Origin: Myxococcales bacterium
GTDB taxonomy: Bacteria > Myxococcota_A > Polyangia > Haliangiales > Haliangiaceae
Assembly (NCBI GenBank): GCA_016720595.1
Contig: JADKKI010000015.1
Span: forward strand, 176,237-240,236
Direction of reading: 5' to 3'
DNA: 64,000 nt
In this document: one piece after another, positions 19,864-29,305 of the stretch
How positions within the stretch are numbered: position 1 is the stretch's first letter
Layout: every line of letters starts with the position of its first letter
The notes under the pieces: generated by a model
What the model saw: only the letters and a program-made list of their open reading frames with translations
Told to the model about the DNA's origin: nothing
The model's database searches: none
Made by a program: the position numbers and the translations under genes

Positions 19864-22128
19864 GTGCGGGCGGTCCCGGCGATCGCCGCGCTGATCCTGG
19901 CAGTGCCAACCGTGGCGCATGCCGAGCGCGCGGTGACCGGGACCGTGGTCGATGACGCCACGGGGATGCCAGTGCCGGGAGCGCTGGTCGCGATCGGCGC
20001 GCACGAGGCCGCCACCGACGACGACGGGCAGTTCCGGGTGACCGACGTGCCGTTCGGACGGATCGACGTGGTGGTGATCGCGGATGGCTACCGCGCGTAC
20101 TTTGGCTCGGCGCGCGTGGGCGCCGCGCTCGCGGTGCGGCTCGAGGCCGAGGGGGGCGGGGGAGAGGTGATCCACGTCAGTGGTCGAGTGCCGAGCGGCG
20201 CACCGCTGCACCTCGACACGCAGGCGATCCGGAACCAGCCGGGCGCAGGCAACGACGTGCTCCGCGCGCTGCAGAGCCTGCCGGGGGTGGCGCGCACGCC
20301 GTTCGGCCTCGGCGGTCTCGCGCTGCGCGGCACGGCGCCACGTGACACCAAGGTCTACCTCGATGGGATCGAGGTGCCGCTGCTCTATCACTTCGGCGGC
20401 ATCGCCTCGTTCCTCCCCACGGGCGCCGTCGACGAGGTCACGCTCGAGCCGGGCGGGGCGAGCGTGCGCTACGGGCGCGGGCTCGGTGGCGTCGCGGTGG
20501 TCACCTCGCGCACGGGGCGGCACGATCGCTGGCGCGCGGGCGGCGAGATCAGCCTGCTCCACGCGGCCGCGCTCGCGGAGGGGCCGGGGCCGCTCAAGGG
20601 CGGATGGTTGATCGGCGCGCGCCGCTCGTACTTCGATGCGCTCGAGGAGGCCGCGGGCCTCGATCTCTCGCTCGCGCCGCGCTACGCGGATGCGCAGCTG
20701 CGCTGGGAGTCCGGCGACGGGCGGTGGATGGCGATCCTGTTCGCCTCCGACGACAAGCTGCGCCTGCTGCACGATCCGAACGATTCGAGCGCGGGCGGGG
20801 TCAACACGAGCAGCGTCAAGTCGTTCACGTACACCTCGCGGTTCGCGCGGCTCGGGGTGCGGTATCGCGCGGTGCGCGGGGCGACATCCCTGACGATCCT
20901 GCCCTCGTTCGGGATCGATGATGTCAACGCACGCGCGAACCACGAGGACATCGACAAGGGCATGCATCGCACGACCGTGCCGCTGTCGCTGCGCGGCGAG
21001 GTGGCGACCGCACTCGCCGGCGGCACGCTCGCGTTCGGTTTCGACGGGGGCTGGCAGCGCCACTCGTACGACATGATCAACACGCCGCCGCCGAGCCCGA
21101 TGGATCCCTCGCCCGACATGGTGGTGCATCGCTCGCTCTCGCGCTGGGCGGCCGATGCCGGCGCGTGGGTCGAGCAATCGTGGTTCCTCGCGGGCGAGCG
21201 GATCGAGCTACGGCCCGGGCTGCGCGGCGATCACTTCGGACTCTCCGATCAGTGGACGCTCGATCCGCGCCTGCTGGTCACCGAGGCGCTGCCGGGCGGC
21301 CTGACGCTGACCCAGTCGATCGGGCGCTACCACGCGCCTCCGCTCGTCACCGACTTCGATCCGATCTTCGGCGATCGCGTGATGCTCGGCTCGTCCGCGA
21401 CCCAGGTGGCGGTCGGCCTCAAGGCGATCGTCGGCGACGACAAGGAGATCTCGGCCACCACCTACTACCAGGACCTCGAGGAGCTGCCCGTCGATGCGAT
21501 CAGCTCCGCCACGCCGACCTCCGCGAACGGCGGCACGGAATCGGGTGGGCTCCTCGGGATCAGCCGCGAGCTCGTGGACACGCAGTTCGGCTCGTACAGC
21601 TATCGCGAGGCGATCGGCTCGGGGCACACCTATGGGCTCGAGCTGATCGCGCGCCGCAACGTGGGCCGGTGGACCGGATGGGTGGCGTACACCTACGCCC
21701 GGTCATATCGCCAGAACCCGGCCAAGGACGACGTGGTGCACCCGTACGTCCTCGATCAGCCGCACTCGCTCACCGTCGTCGGCACCACGGCGATCGGCGC
21801 GCACTGGCGGATCGGCGGCCGGGTGCGCTACACGACCGGAAATCCGTTCACGCCGGTGGCGGCCGCGTACCTCGATGCGAGCGGGGACTGGGTCGCGGTC
21901 GATGGGAAGCTGCTGTCGCAGCGGTTGCCGGACTTCTTCCAGCTCGATCTCCGGATCGATCGCTCGTGGCGCCGCGCGTCGGGCGTGTGGAACCTCTACA
22001 TCGACCTCCAGAACGTGATCAACCGCAAGAACCCCGAGGGCGTGACGTACAGCTCGGACTATGCGCGGCGGAGCTACACCAACGGCCTGCCGATCTTCCC
22101 CTCGATCGGCGTGGAGCTGATCCCGTGA
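19864..22128 (+). CDS. TonB-dependent receptor with carboxypeptidase-like N-domain
   Basis: This is a 754-residue outer-membrane protein. A signal peptide (residues 1-20, ending A-H-A) is followed by a carboxypeptidase-regulatory-like domain at 22-97 (V-T-G-T-V-V-D-D-A-T-G ... D-G-Q-F-R-V). Next come a plug domain (L-R-A-L-Q-S-L-P-G-V, then L-R-G-T-A-P-R-D-T-K-V-Y-L-D-G) and a beta barrel to the end, with alternating aromatic strands. No clear TonB box was seen. It starts with GTG, 3 bp after Hsp70 no. 1, and its stop overlaps the next lipoprotein start as GTGA. The substrate is unknown; the coupled lipoproteins suggest a surface uptake or display complex. Confidence 0.88.
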   Translation: MRAVPAIAALILAVPTVAHAERAVTGTVVDDATGMPVPGALVAIGAHEAATDDDGQFRVTDVPFGRIDVVVIADGYRAYFGSARVGAALAVRLEAEGGGGEVIHVSGRVPSGAPLHLDTQAIRNQPGAGNDVLRALQSLPGVARTPFGLGGLALRGTAPRDTKVYLDGIEVPLLYHFGGIASFLPTGAVDEVTLEPGGASVRYGRGLGGVAVVTSRTGRHDRWRAGGEISLLHAAALAEGPGPLKGGWLIGARRSYFDALEEAAGLDLSLAPRYADAQLRWESGDGRWMAILFASDDKLRLLHDPNDSSAGGVNTSSVKSFTYTSRFARLGVRYRAVRGATSLTILPSFGIDDVNARANHEDIDKGMHRTTVPLSLRGEVATALAGGTLAFGFDGGWQRHSYDMINTPPPSPMDPSPDMVVHRSLSRWAADAGAWVEQSWFLAGERIELRPGLRGDHFGLSDQWTLDPRLLVTEALPGGLTLTQSIGRYHAPPLVTDFDPIFGDRVMLGSSATQVAVGLKAIVGDDKEISATTYYQDLEELPVDAISSATPTSANGGTESGGLLGISRELVDTQFGSYSYREAIGSGHTYGLELIARRNVGRWTGWVAYTYARSYRQNPAKDDVVHPYVLDQPHSLTVVGTTAIGAHWRIGGRVRYTTGNPFTPVAAAYLDASGDWVAVDGKLLSQRLPDFFQLDLRIDRSWRRASGVWNLYIDLQNVINRKNPEGVTYSSDYARRSYTNGLPIFPSIGVELIP

Positions 22129-23468
22129 GGGCGAGCATCGTCGGCGCTGTGGTCGCTGCGTGTTCAGGATGCGGCGATCAGCTCGAGCGTGACGTGGTGG
22201 ACGATGCGGTGAGCGGCGCGCAGCTCAAGGTCGAGTGGACGTTCTATGGCGATGGCTCGCGCCAGCCCGCGCCGGGCGCGTACTACGACATCGAGCTCGC
22301 GGCGCGCTGCTCGGCGACCCGCTGGGCCGACGGGAAGGATCGCTGTGCACCGGCGGCAGACCCGGCGTTCTATGTGGATGCCGCCTGCGAAGCGCTCGTG
22401 GGGCGTGGCGATTCGATCGAGAAGCCGCGGTTCTTCCTCGGCTACGACCAGATCGGCGGCGAGCGGCTGCCGGCGCGGCTGTATCGCGCGGGGCCGCCGG
22501 TCGAGCCGGTGGCGCAGATCTACGAGAAGATCGATGGCACGTGCCAGGGGCCGTTCTCGAACACCACGCAGCTCCCGTACTACGACCTGATCGACGAGAT
22601 CCGCGCCACGGATCTGGTGGCGCTCGAGGAGCGTGAGGTCGGCGCGGCGGATGCGCGGATCGGCCTGCGCGTCCTCGAAGGGGAGGATGGATCGCACGTG
22701 CCGCTCGGCCTTCACGACCGCGTGCTCGATGCTCCGTGTCGCGCGGTCGATCGCCCCGATGGTGCGGTCTGCGAGCCGGAGGTCCGTGTGGCGTACCAGT
22801 ACCTCGATCCCGCCTGCGAGCTCCCGGCGATCATCGTGTTCGAGGGGAGCCCGGTGCCCGCCGTGGTCACCCGCGGCGACGCCACCGGCTGCCCGACCTA
22901 CTTCGGGCTCGGCCCGCCGAGCGCAGGTCCGGTCTACCAGCGCGCGGGTGCCGCGTGCGCCGGCATCGCGCTCGGTCCGAACGAACGCGCGTACCCGCTC
23001 GGCGCCCCGCTCGCGCTCGCCGCGCTCGAGCGCAGCGTGGAGGACGTGGCCGGACCTCGGCTTCAGCGGATCGCCCTGGCGGCCGGCGCGCTGCGGTTCT
23101 ACGACGAGCACATGTTCGACACCGCGACGCGCGGCGCGTGCTCCCGCACCACGCTCGGCGATGCGGAGCGCTGTCTCCCAGACCCACTCGCGCCGGCGCG
23201 GATCCTGTTCTCCGCGGGCTGCGCGCTCGAGGTACCGATCGTCGAGCTGCGCGAGCCGACGTGCGCGCCCGTAGCGTTCGCGATCACGAGCACCAACCTC
23301 GAGCCGGAGCTCCACGCGATCGGCGATCGCATCACCACGCCGCTGTTCACCGGGAGCCCGGGAGCCTGCTCGCCGTACACCCCGCAGGCCGGGACGTCCA
23401 TGCGTGCGCTGGGGCCGGCGCTCCCCGCGGACACGTTCGTCGGCGGTCACGTCGCGGGGGAGCGATGA
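22125..23468 (+). CDS. Lipoprotein coupled to the TonB receptor
   Basis: This 447-residue protein starts at a GTG that overlaps the receptor stop (GTGA), much shorter than the frame's full open length. It opens with a short signal and a lipobox region (V-V-A-A-C-S-G-C; Cys13 or Cys16). The mature part is Cys-rich with evenly spaced pairs (A-A-R-C, D-R-C, D-A-A-C, G-T-C, A-P-C, C-E), which implies several disulfides and repeated small domains. I do not recognise the family. Translational coupling on both sides suggests it works with the receptor and the following TIG lipoprotein, probably on the outer membrane. Confidence 0.8.
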   Translation: MRASIVGAVVAACSGCGDQLERDVVDDAVSGAQLKVEWTFYGDGSRQPAPGAYYDIELAARCSATRWADGKDRCAPAADPAFYVDAACEALVGRGDSIEKPRFFLGYDQIGGERLPARLYRAGPPVEPVAQIYEKIDGTCQGPFSNTTQLPYYDLIDEIRATDLVALEEREVGAADARIGLRVLEGEDGSHVPLGLHDRVLDAPCRAVDRPDGAVCEPEVRVAYQYLDPACELPAIIVFEGSPVPAVVTRGDATGCPTYFGLGPPSAGPVYQRAGAACAGIALGPNERAYPLGAPLALAALERSVEDVAGPRLQRIALAAGALRFYDEHMFDTATRGACSRTTLGDAERCLPDPLAPARILFSAGCALEVPIVELREPTCAPVAFAITSTNLEPELHAIGDRITTPLFTGSPGACSPYTPQAGTSMRALGPALPADTFVGGHVAGER

Positions 23469-24700
23469 GGCACGCGCTCGCGGGGTTGCTGCTGGTGCCG
23501 CTGCTCGCCGGCTGCGGGGACGGCTCGACGGCGCCGCGGCTCGACGGTGCCACGCCCGCCTACGGCCCGCTGATCGGAGGGACGCGGATCGTGCTCGCGG
23601 GTGCGGGCTTCGACGACGACGCGCGGGTGCTGATCGGAGGCCGCGAGGCGCCGCTCGCGCACGCGATCGACGACGCGACGCTCGAAGTCGTGATCCCCCC
23701 GAGCGATCGCCCGGGCGATGCCGAGGTGGTGGTACTCGGCCGCGCCGGCACCGCGACCGCCGGCCACCTGTTCCACTACAGCGCGCCGCCCGTGATCGAT
23801 GCCGTGACCCCCGACGAGGTGGTGGCCTCGTCGAGCTCGACGCGGATGACCGTGACCGGCGCCGGCTTCGTCGACGACGGGGCAGGGGAGGTGCGGATCC
23901 TCGTCGATGGTGTGCTCGCCGCGGACGTCGAGGTCGAGAGCGACACGCGGCTGACGTTCGCCGCGCCGCCGGGCATCCCGCTCGTGCGCCCCGACGTCGC
24001 GGTGGTGGATCAGCGCGGCACGGGCACGCGGCCGCGCGGCTTCCGCTATCGGCCATCCGGCCGCGGCGGGATGTTGCTGTTCGGGCGGTTCGGCGAGGCG
24101 TTCGCCACGTTCTTCGATCCGCTCGACGGCACCACCCTCCAGATCCCGCGCGCGCCGACCGCCGCGATCTTCTCCGCGATCGTCGTCGATGATCGCGGCG
24201 ACTACTGGGGTGTCGACCGCAGCCGCAGCTTCGGGCGCATCGACATGCGCACCCAGACGCTCGAGGCGCCGGTGGCGCTCGGCGTGCTGCTCCCGGCGAT
24301 GGTGCGCGTCGGCGACCAGCTCTACGCGATCGATCGGCTGTCCCGCCGGATCGGTCGTCTCGATCGCGCGACCGGTGTGTTCACGCCGCTCGGCACCACC
24401 GTGCTGACGTGCTGCGGCTCGTACGGCCTCGCGTTCGACGGTGTGACCCTGTGGTTCACCCAGCGCTCCGCCACGGGCACCGCGATCAACTCGATCGATC
24501 CGGTCACCGGCGCCGTCGGCACCCCCGTCGAGCTGACCGGCGTGCCGGGGCTGCACATCGAGGAGATGCGCTGGCGCGGCGGCGTGCTCTATGCCTCGAA
24601 CACGAACGCCACGCTGGTCACCATCGATCCGAGTACCGGCGCCGTCACCACCCTTCCCGTGGTGGTCGAGCGGGCGAACGCGATGGAGATCATCGAGTAG
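23465..24700 (+). CDS. IPT/TIG-domain lipoprotein with propeller-like C-terminus
   Basis: In this 411-residue protein the signal MRHALAGLLLVPLLAG is followed by the lipid-modified Cys17. Two IPT/TIG immunoglobulin-like domains follow, at about 25-100 (A-T-P-A-Y-G-P-L-I-G-G-T-R-I) and 105-195 (D-A-V-T-P-D-E-V-V). Residues 200-411 contain repeated blades (I-V-V-D-D-R-G-D-Y-W-G, Y-A-I-D-R-L-S-R, L-V-T-I-D-P-S-T-G), consistent with a propeller. The start overlaps the upstream stop as ATGA. It is probably the third member of the receptor complex and could bind carbohydrate or protein on the cell surface. The function is inferred from architecture only. Confidence 0.83.
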   Translation: MRHALAGLLLVPLLAGCGDGSTAPRLDGATPAYGPLIGGTRIVLAGAGFDDDARVLIGGREAPLAHAIDDATLEVVIPPSDRPGDAEVVVLGRAGTATAGHLFHYSAPPVIDAVTPDEVVASSSSTRMTVTGAGFVDDGAGEVRILVDGVLAADVEVESDTRLTFAAPPGIPLVRPDVAVVDQRGTGTRPRGFRYRPSGRGGMLLFGRFGEAFATFFDPLDGTTLQIPRAPTAAIFSAIVVDDRGDYWGVDRSRSFGRIDMRTQTLEAPVALGVLLPAMVRVGDQLYAIDRLSRRIGRLDRATGVFTPLGTTVLTCCGSYGLAFDGVTLWFTQRSATGTAINSIDPVTGAVGTPVELTGVPGLHIEEMRWRGGVLYASNTNATLVTIDPSTGAVTTLPVVVERANAMEIIE

Positions 24701-24726
24701 CTCTGATCGCGTACACTCCAGCGCCG

Positions 24727-26433
24727 ATGGGGACGACGAACGTCACGACGCACGTCCGGCTCCCGCTCGGCGAGCTGACGGAGCTCGACGGCGGGCGGGT
24801 CCGGGTGGTGATGCCGCACAACGCGCGCACTCGCGGGCTCGTGCAATCGATCGTCGAGCGCCTCGACGGTGTGGCGGCCGAGTGGTTCTGGGTGCCGAGC
24901 CACGTCGACGAGATGGGCTCCGAGCTGATCCTCGACTATGCGCTCGAGCGCGAGCACCACCTGAGCTTCGCGGCCGCGCTGCCCCGGTTCGCGGCGAAGC
25001 CGGCGGTGCACCTGCCGGAGCTCGTGGAGCTCGCGCGGTACCTCGAGGCCTGCACGCGGCTCCTCGAGCGGATCCAGGTCACGGCGCTGATCTCGCCCGT
25101 GAGCCTGCGGTACGCGCCGGATCGCGATGATGGCGCCTGGCGGCTGATGGTGGTCCCGCTCGTTGATGCCGGCGTCGGGGAGTGGGGGCAGGCGGGGCAG
25201 GACGCCTGGCTGTGGACGCCTGCGCGCACGCTCCTCGGCAAGGGCGCGCCGAACGCGGGGGCCTATGCGATCGGCGTGATGCTGTGCTCGGCGCTGCTCG
25301 GGGACATGTTCCCGGCGCATGTGGCGGGGAGCCTGCGGTTCAAGCGTGCGTTGCGCGGCTGGCTCGGCTCGCCCAGATCCATCCCGGCCGCGGTGCGAGC
25401 GGCGCTCCCGGAGAGCTTCGCCGACGAGGCCGCCACCCTCGCGGCGCTCGCGGTGGCGCTGGTCGAGCCGTCTCCGCCGAGTGACTGGCAGCAGCAACTG
25501 CAGCAGCTCGGCGAGCAGCTCGGGCCGTACCGCACGGCGGTGCGCTGGGAATACGAGGGGAAGATCGAGATCGCGCGCGGGATCCTCGAGAGGTTCGCGG
25601 CCAGTGCGCCCAAGCAGCACGTGCCGTGGGACGTGCTGTCGCGCCTGCGCGGTCGCGATCAGGACTACGGCGGTGCCCTGCAGGCGGCGATCGACGCGGT
25701 GACCACCGGCGAGGAAGGTGTCCGCGAGCTCGCGGCGGTCACGCGCCGGCTCGCACACTCGCGGCCGCCCGAGGAGTGCCGGCCGATGATCGAGAAGGCG
25801 GTGGCGGCCGTCGATGCGCTGGGCTCCCGGCTCGGCGATCTTGGCCGCCTCCACTTCGCGCACATCGAGGCGCGCTACCTCGGCAAGCTCGAGGATGCGC
25901 TGCGACGCCTCCATCCCCCCGCGGCCACGCCGTGGGACAACGTGCTCCGCGGGGTGATCCTGGCGCGGGTCCACGCGGGGCGGAGCGAGTGGGCTCACGC
26001 GGCGCGGGTGTGCAAGGAGGCTCGCACCACGACCCAGGCGATGGAGCTGGGGGGCGGCAACCTCGGGCAGTACGCCATCGCGTACCTCGACTACCTCGAT
26101 GGGGTCGCGCACTACGGTGCGACCAGCCTCTACAACGATCCCGGGTACCTGGCCGATGCGTTTTCGCGGATTACCTCGTCTTTGGATGCGACTGGGAAGG
26201 TGTGCGACGCGTCCGACCCCTTGATCGAGGCAAACGTGCACTGGCTCCACTGGATCGGCGACCTCGCCAACAAGCTCGACGTGCCTGAGGCGAAGGCAAT
26301 CCGGACCGGGATCGCGGCCTATCTCTCGGCCTCGGGATTGTCGAAGCGGATCTCCGAGCACCAACGCCGCGAGGCGCCGCCACTCGTGTGGTACGACGCT
26401 AGCCGCTTGCTCGCACTCTCGGGGGCGCCTTAG
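24727..26433 (+). CDS. Cytosolic helical-repeat protein at head of chaperone block B
   Basis: The protein has 568 residues. No signal or membrane segment is present. The N-terminal 200 residues are mixed alpha/beta. From about residue 255 onward the sequence is helical, with TPR-like units (G-K-I-E-I-A-R-G-I-L-E-R-F, A-L-Q-A-A-I-D-A-V, A-A-R-V-C-K-E-A-R). I chose the ATG at 24727, 26 bp after the TIG lipoprotein stop. The next gene begins 3 bp downstream, so this is the first gene of an operon that includes Hsp70 no. 2. No family is recognised. Confidence 0.75.
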   Translation: MGTTNVTTHVRLPLGELTELDGGRVRVVMPHNARTRGLVQSIVERLDGVAAEWFWVPSHVDEMGSELILDYALEREHHLSFAAALPRFAAKPAVHLPELVELARYLEACTRLLERIQVTALISPVSLRYAPDRDDGAWRLMVVPLVDAGVGEWGQAGQDAWLWTPARTLLGKGAPNAGAYAIGVMLCSALLGDMFPAHVAGSLRFKRALRGWLGSPRSIPAAVRAALPESFADEAATLAALAVALVEPSPPSDWQQQLQQLGEQLGPYRTAVRWEYEGKIEIARGILERFAASAPKQHVPWDVLSRLRGRDQDYGGALQAAIDAVTTGEEGVRELAAVTRRLAHSRPPEECRPMIEKAVAAVDALGSRLGDLGRLHFAHIEARYLGKLEDALRRLHPPAATPWDNVLRGVILARVHAGRSEWAHAARVCKEARTTTQAMELGGGNLGQYAIAYLDYLDGVAHYGATSLYNDPGYLADAFSRITSSLDATGKVCDASDPLIEANVHWLHWIGDLANKLDVPEAKAIRTGIAAYLSASGLSKRISEHQRREAPPLVWYDASRLLALSGAP

Positions 26434-26436
26434 GTC

Positions 26437-28467
26437 ATGACGGCGATGGTCATCTGGTTCCTGGCGGTGGTCGGGGTGGTGCTCGCCGCCCTCTCGACCC
26501 GCGCGTATCTGCTCGAGCGCCGTGAAGGCCTCGCGCGATCGACCCTGCGCTGTGCCCTCAGCATCGGCATCGCGCTCGGCATCCTGGCGATGGGCGTCTA
26601 CGAGACCGTGCTGAACAAGCCGGCCGCGGCGACCCACGCCGAGGCCCCGGTCACGCCGGCGGCTCACGATGCGGCCACCAAGGCGCAGATCGAGGCGCTG
26701 ACCAAGGAGATCGCGAAGCTCGAGGATCAGCTCGCGAGCAAGCGCTCCGATCTCGAGAAGCTCGATCCCACGCTGGCCGCACCGGAGGAGCCGAGCGCGC
26801 CATCGCAGTGGCCGCTGATGATCGCGATCTCCCTGGTGCTGTTCGCGTTCGGCGCGCTCGCCCTGGGCGATCTCCAGACGTTGATCCCGCGCAAGCGCAC
26901 CGCCGCCGCGACGCCCGAGGCTCCCGAGCAGGTCCCCGGATCTCCGGAGGCGCTCAACAAGCCCGAGCCGGCGAGCCTGGCGGCGTTCACCGCCCACGCC
27001 AACGCCGGTCGCTACAAGGCGGCGCTCGCGATGGCCGCCCGGATGTCCGTCGAGCAGCTGCACAAGCTCGAGGTGCTCGACTTCCTGTTCCTCCGCGCAT
27101 TCTGCTCGGTGATGGCCGTCGCCGCGCCCGAGGACGGCGCCCAGGTGACGCACCAGGATCGCACCGACAAGCTCGCCACGGCGCAGAAGGATCTCGCCAG
27201 CATGCTCGAGCTCGCGCCGCACAGCGCCGAGGCTCAGTGGCTGTCGGGATACGTCAAGGCGCGTGCCGGCGAGTGGCAGGCCGCGCTCGACACCATGCGC
27301 GCCGCGAAGGCCGGGCTCGACGCGAATCACGGCAGCGAGGTCAACGAGAGCGTGTGCCTGCTGATGCTCGCCGAGGCCAAGCTCGCCACCGCCGACAACG
27401 CAGGTGCCACCAAGCTGTTCGACGAGGTCACCCAGCTCGGCGTGCTCGCCGGCCAGATCCCGGTGGCGCTGGTCACCCATCGGATCCTGACCGTGCGCGA
27501 GGCGATCCGCGCCGGCAAGTTCGCCGAGGCCGCCGAGGGCATCGCCCGGATCCGCCAGGTCGAGGGGCTCGACGAGACCGCCCAGCGTGCCGCGACGGTG
27601 GCGTGCGACGTGTACGACGTCGCGATCCACTACCGCTCGGGCGAGCTCGAGCAATCCCTCGCCGCGGCGCGTGCGTTCATGGGCCGCTGGCTCCCCGCGC
27701 AGCTCCCCGATGTGGAGGATCAGGCCGCCGACGAGTTCCTGCTGCCCGCGATCGACAAGGCGGCGCTCGCCCTGCCGAACGATCTGTATCGCGGCCTGTT
27801 CTTCCTCGAGGCCGTGGTCCGCGTGGAGCTCGCCTCGCGCAAGGGCCAGGCGCTCCCGCCCGACGAGGTCGATGCGATCGCCACGGCGCTGCTCCGCGCC
27901 CTCCAGTTCCAGCCGCGCCACCGCGAGGTGCTCGCCGCGCTCGGTGCGCTCTACCTCGCCTACAAGAAGGATCGTACGGAGAAGGCCCTCGCGTGGCTCG
28001 ATGCGGCGCTCACGATGGGCGTCCGCAGCCCCCGCGCGCGCGGCCTCCTCGCCGAGGCCCGCCGCGCCGAGCAGGAGCGCAAGGAGCTGCTGCAGATGTT
28101 CCGCTCGGCCTCCGCGAAGTTCCTCTCGGATCCCGCGGTCGGCGTCAGCGTGCGCAAGGCCCTGATCGAGGAGCTTGGCCGGTTCGACGAGTTCCGCCCG
28201 GTGGTGCTCGATCTCCAGGAGTCCGGCGCCCTCGAGGCCGCACCCTCGGGTGAGATCACGGTGACCGCGTTGCGCGAGCGCGCCGCGTTCGTCGGCGGCA
28301 TCGCCTCGGAGGTCGTGCGGCGCGCCGAGCCCGCCGCGGTCGCGAAGCTCGCCGATATCCACCGCGAGCTGACCTCGCTCGCGAACAACGTCGAGACCTC
28401 GAGCACGCGGATCGCGGCGCTCGAGCGTCAGGTGATGGAACAGCTCGGACGGATCGTCCTCAGGTAA
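26437..28467 (+). CDS. Membrane-anchored coiled-coil and TPR protein
   Basis: In this 676-residue protein, hydrophobic helices lie near 4-22 and 44-58. They are followed by a coiled coil near 86-118 (Q-I-E-A-L-T-K-E-I-A-K-L-E) and a third helix near 127-150. The remaining 500 residues are soluble TPR-like repeats (A-A-L-A-M-A-A-R-M, Y-V-K-A-R-A-G-E-W-Q-A-A-L). The likely topology is a membrane platform with a cytosolic helical scaffold. It lies 3 bp after the upstream gene and 3 bp before the 69-aa gene, so it is part of a tight operon with Hsp70 no. 2. No named family is recognised. Confidence 0.78.
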   Translation: MTAMVIWFLAVVGVVLAALSTRAYLLERREGLARSTLRCALSIGIALGILAMGVYETVLNKPAAATHAEAPVTPAAHDAATKAQIEALTKEIAKLEDQLASKRSDLEKLDPTLAAPEEPSAPSQWPLMIAISLVLFAFGALALGDLQTLIPRKRTAAATPEAPEQVPGSPEALNKPEPASLAAFTAHANAGRYKAALAMAARMSVEQLHKLEVLDFLFLRAFCSVMAVAAPEDGAQVTHQDRTDKLATAQKDLASMLELAPHSAEAQWLSGYVKARAGEWQAALDTMRAAKAGLDANHGSEVNESVCLLMLAEAKLATADNAGATKLFDEVTQLGVLAGQIPVALVTHRILTVREAIRAGKFAEAAEGIARIRQVEGLDETAQRAATVACDVYDVAIHYRSGELEQSLAAARAFMGRWLPAQLPDVEDQAADEFLLPAIDKAALALPNDLYRGLFFLEAVVRVELASRKGQALPPDEVDAIATALLRALQFQPRHREVLAALGALYLAYKKDRTEKALAWLDAALTMGVRSPRARGLLAEARRAEQERKELLQMFRSASAKFLSDPAVGVSVRKALIEELGRFDEFRPVVLDLQESGALEAAPSGEITVTALRERAAFVGGIASEVVRRAEPAAVAKLADIHRELTSLANNVETSSTRIAALERQVMEQLGRIVLR

Positions 28468-28470
28468 GCC

Positions 28471-28680
28471 ATGGCCGACCAACCCAACGAGAAAGGCGCC
28501 GCGATGCGCCGCGCGCTCCTCGGCAAGCTGCCGCCGCTCGAGTACCACGGCACGTCCGTGCTCGAGGCCTTGAAGCTCGACGAGGGCTCGGACCTCCGCG
28601 GCGCGATCGAGCTCGATGTCGATGCGTTCCTCACCCCGCTGGAGCTGACCACGCGGCGCCTGGGCGGGACGGGCCGGTGA
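28471..28680 (+). CDS. 69-residue protein in chaperone operon
   Basis: This small soluble protein has no signal peptide, membrane helix or cysteines. It contains a conserved-looking core (L-P-P-L-E-Y-H-G-T-S-V-L-E-A-L) and an acidic stretch. Its stop overlaps the GTG of the next gene by 4 bp, and it starts 3 bp after the upstream gene, so translation is coupled on both sides. This supports a real gene despite its size. The function is unknown; it may be an adaptor for a neighbouring protein. Confidence 0.65.
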   Translation: MADQPNEKGAAMRRALLGKLPPLEYHGTSVLEALKLDEGSDLRGAIELDVDAFLTPLELTTRRLGGTGR

Positions 28681-29297
28681 CCGACACGGTTCTCTCCGGC
28701 TGTGACAACTGCGGATCGCCCTACGATGCGTCCGCGATCGTGTGTCCGTTCTGCCGCTCGCCGCGCGGGCTCGCGGGCCTCGCGCGCAGCCCGGGGCACC
28801 TGGGCGACGACAATCGGCTCGATCGGATCGTCACCGAGAACCTGCTCGCCCGCTCCGATGCCGGGATCGAGGACCTGCTCGCGCGCGATCTCGCGGGGCC
28901 GCTATCGCCGGGCGATCTGCGCGACGCGCTGGTCCGCGTCGACGAGCGCAATGATCCGAGCGTGGCGGATCTCGAGAACTCGCTCGCGCTCGAGTCCGCG
29001 ATCGCCGTCGATGGCATCACGCTCGCCGATCTGATCGACAAGAGCGGCAGCGATCTCAAGATCATCAAGCGCGGGCTGACGTTCCTCAAGAACCGGCGCT
29101 GGGCCGAGGCGCTCGAGTGGTGGACGCTGCACCGCGAGAACCTGTCCCCCACGCAGGAGCGCCTGTCCCTCCTGCTCCTGCTGATGGAAGGCTTCACCCA
29201 CCGCCTCGCGGGCGACCATCGCCGCGCGGCTGACGTCCATGCTCGGATCGTCGCGCATCCGCTGTTCCGGCGGATGCGAGGCCTCGAGCGCAAGTGA
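28677..29297 (+). CDS. Zinc-ribbon protein with helical C-terminus
   Basis: The 206-residue protein begins with a C4 zinc ribbon, C-D-N-C-G-S-P-Y near residues 9-16 and C-P-F-C-R-S near 25-30. The rest is helical, with D-L-L-A-R-D-L-A-G near residue 63 and a Trp-rich helix (A-E-A-L-E-W-W-T-L-H). There is no signal peptide. The ribbon probably mediates protein contact inside the Hsp70 no. 2 operon rather than DNA binding. That is inference from context, since zinc ribbons recur in this window together with FHA and J-like domains. It starts with GTG and overlaps the 69-aa gene. Confidence 0.75.
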   Translation: MTDTVLSGCDNCGSPYDASAIVCPFCRSPRGLAGLARSPGHLGDDNRLDRIVTENLLARSDAGIEDLLARDLAGPLSPGDLRDALVRVDERNDPSVADLENSLALESAIAVDGITLADLIDKSGSDLKIIKRGLTFLKNRRWAEALEWWTLHRENLSPTQERLSLLLLLMEGFTHRLAGDHRRAADVHARIVAHPLFRRMRGLERK

Positions 29298-29305
29298 GGG
29301 AACGT

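Noticed and set aside
24589..28548. 1319-codon minus-strand frame
   Set aside because: Antisense to two clear genes with overlapping starts, and no recognisable motif.
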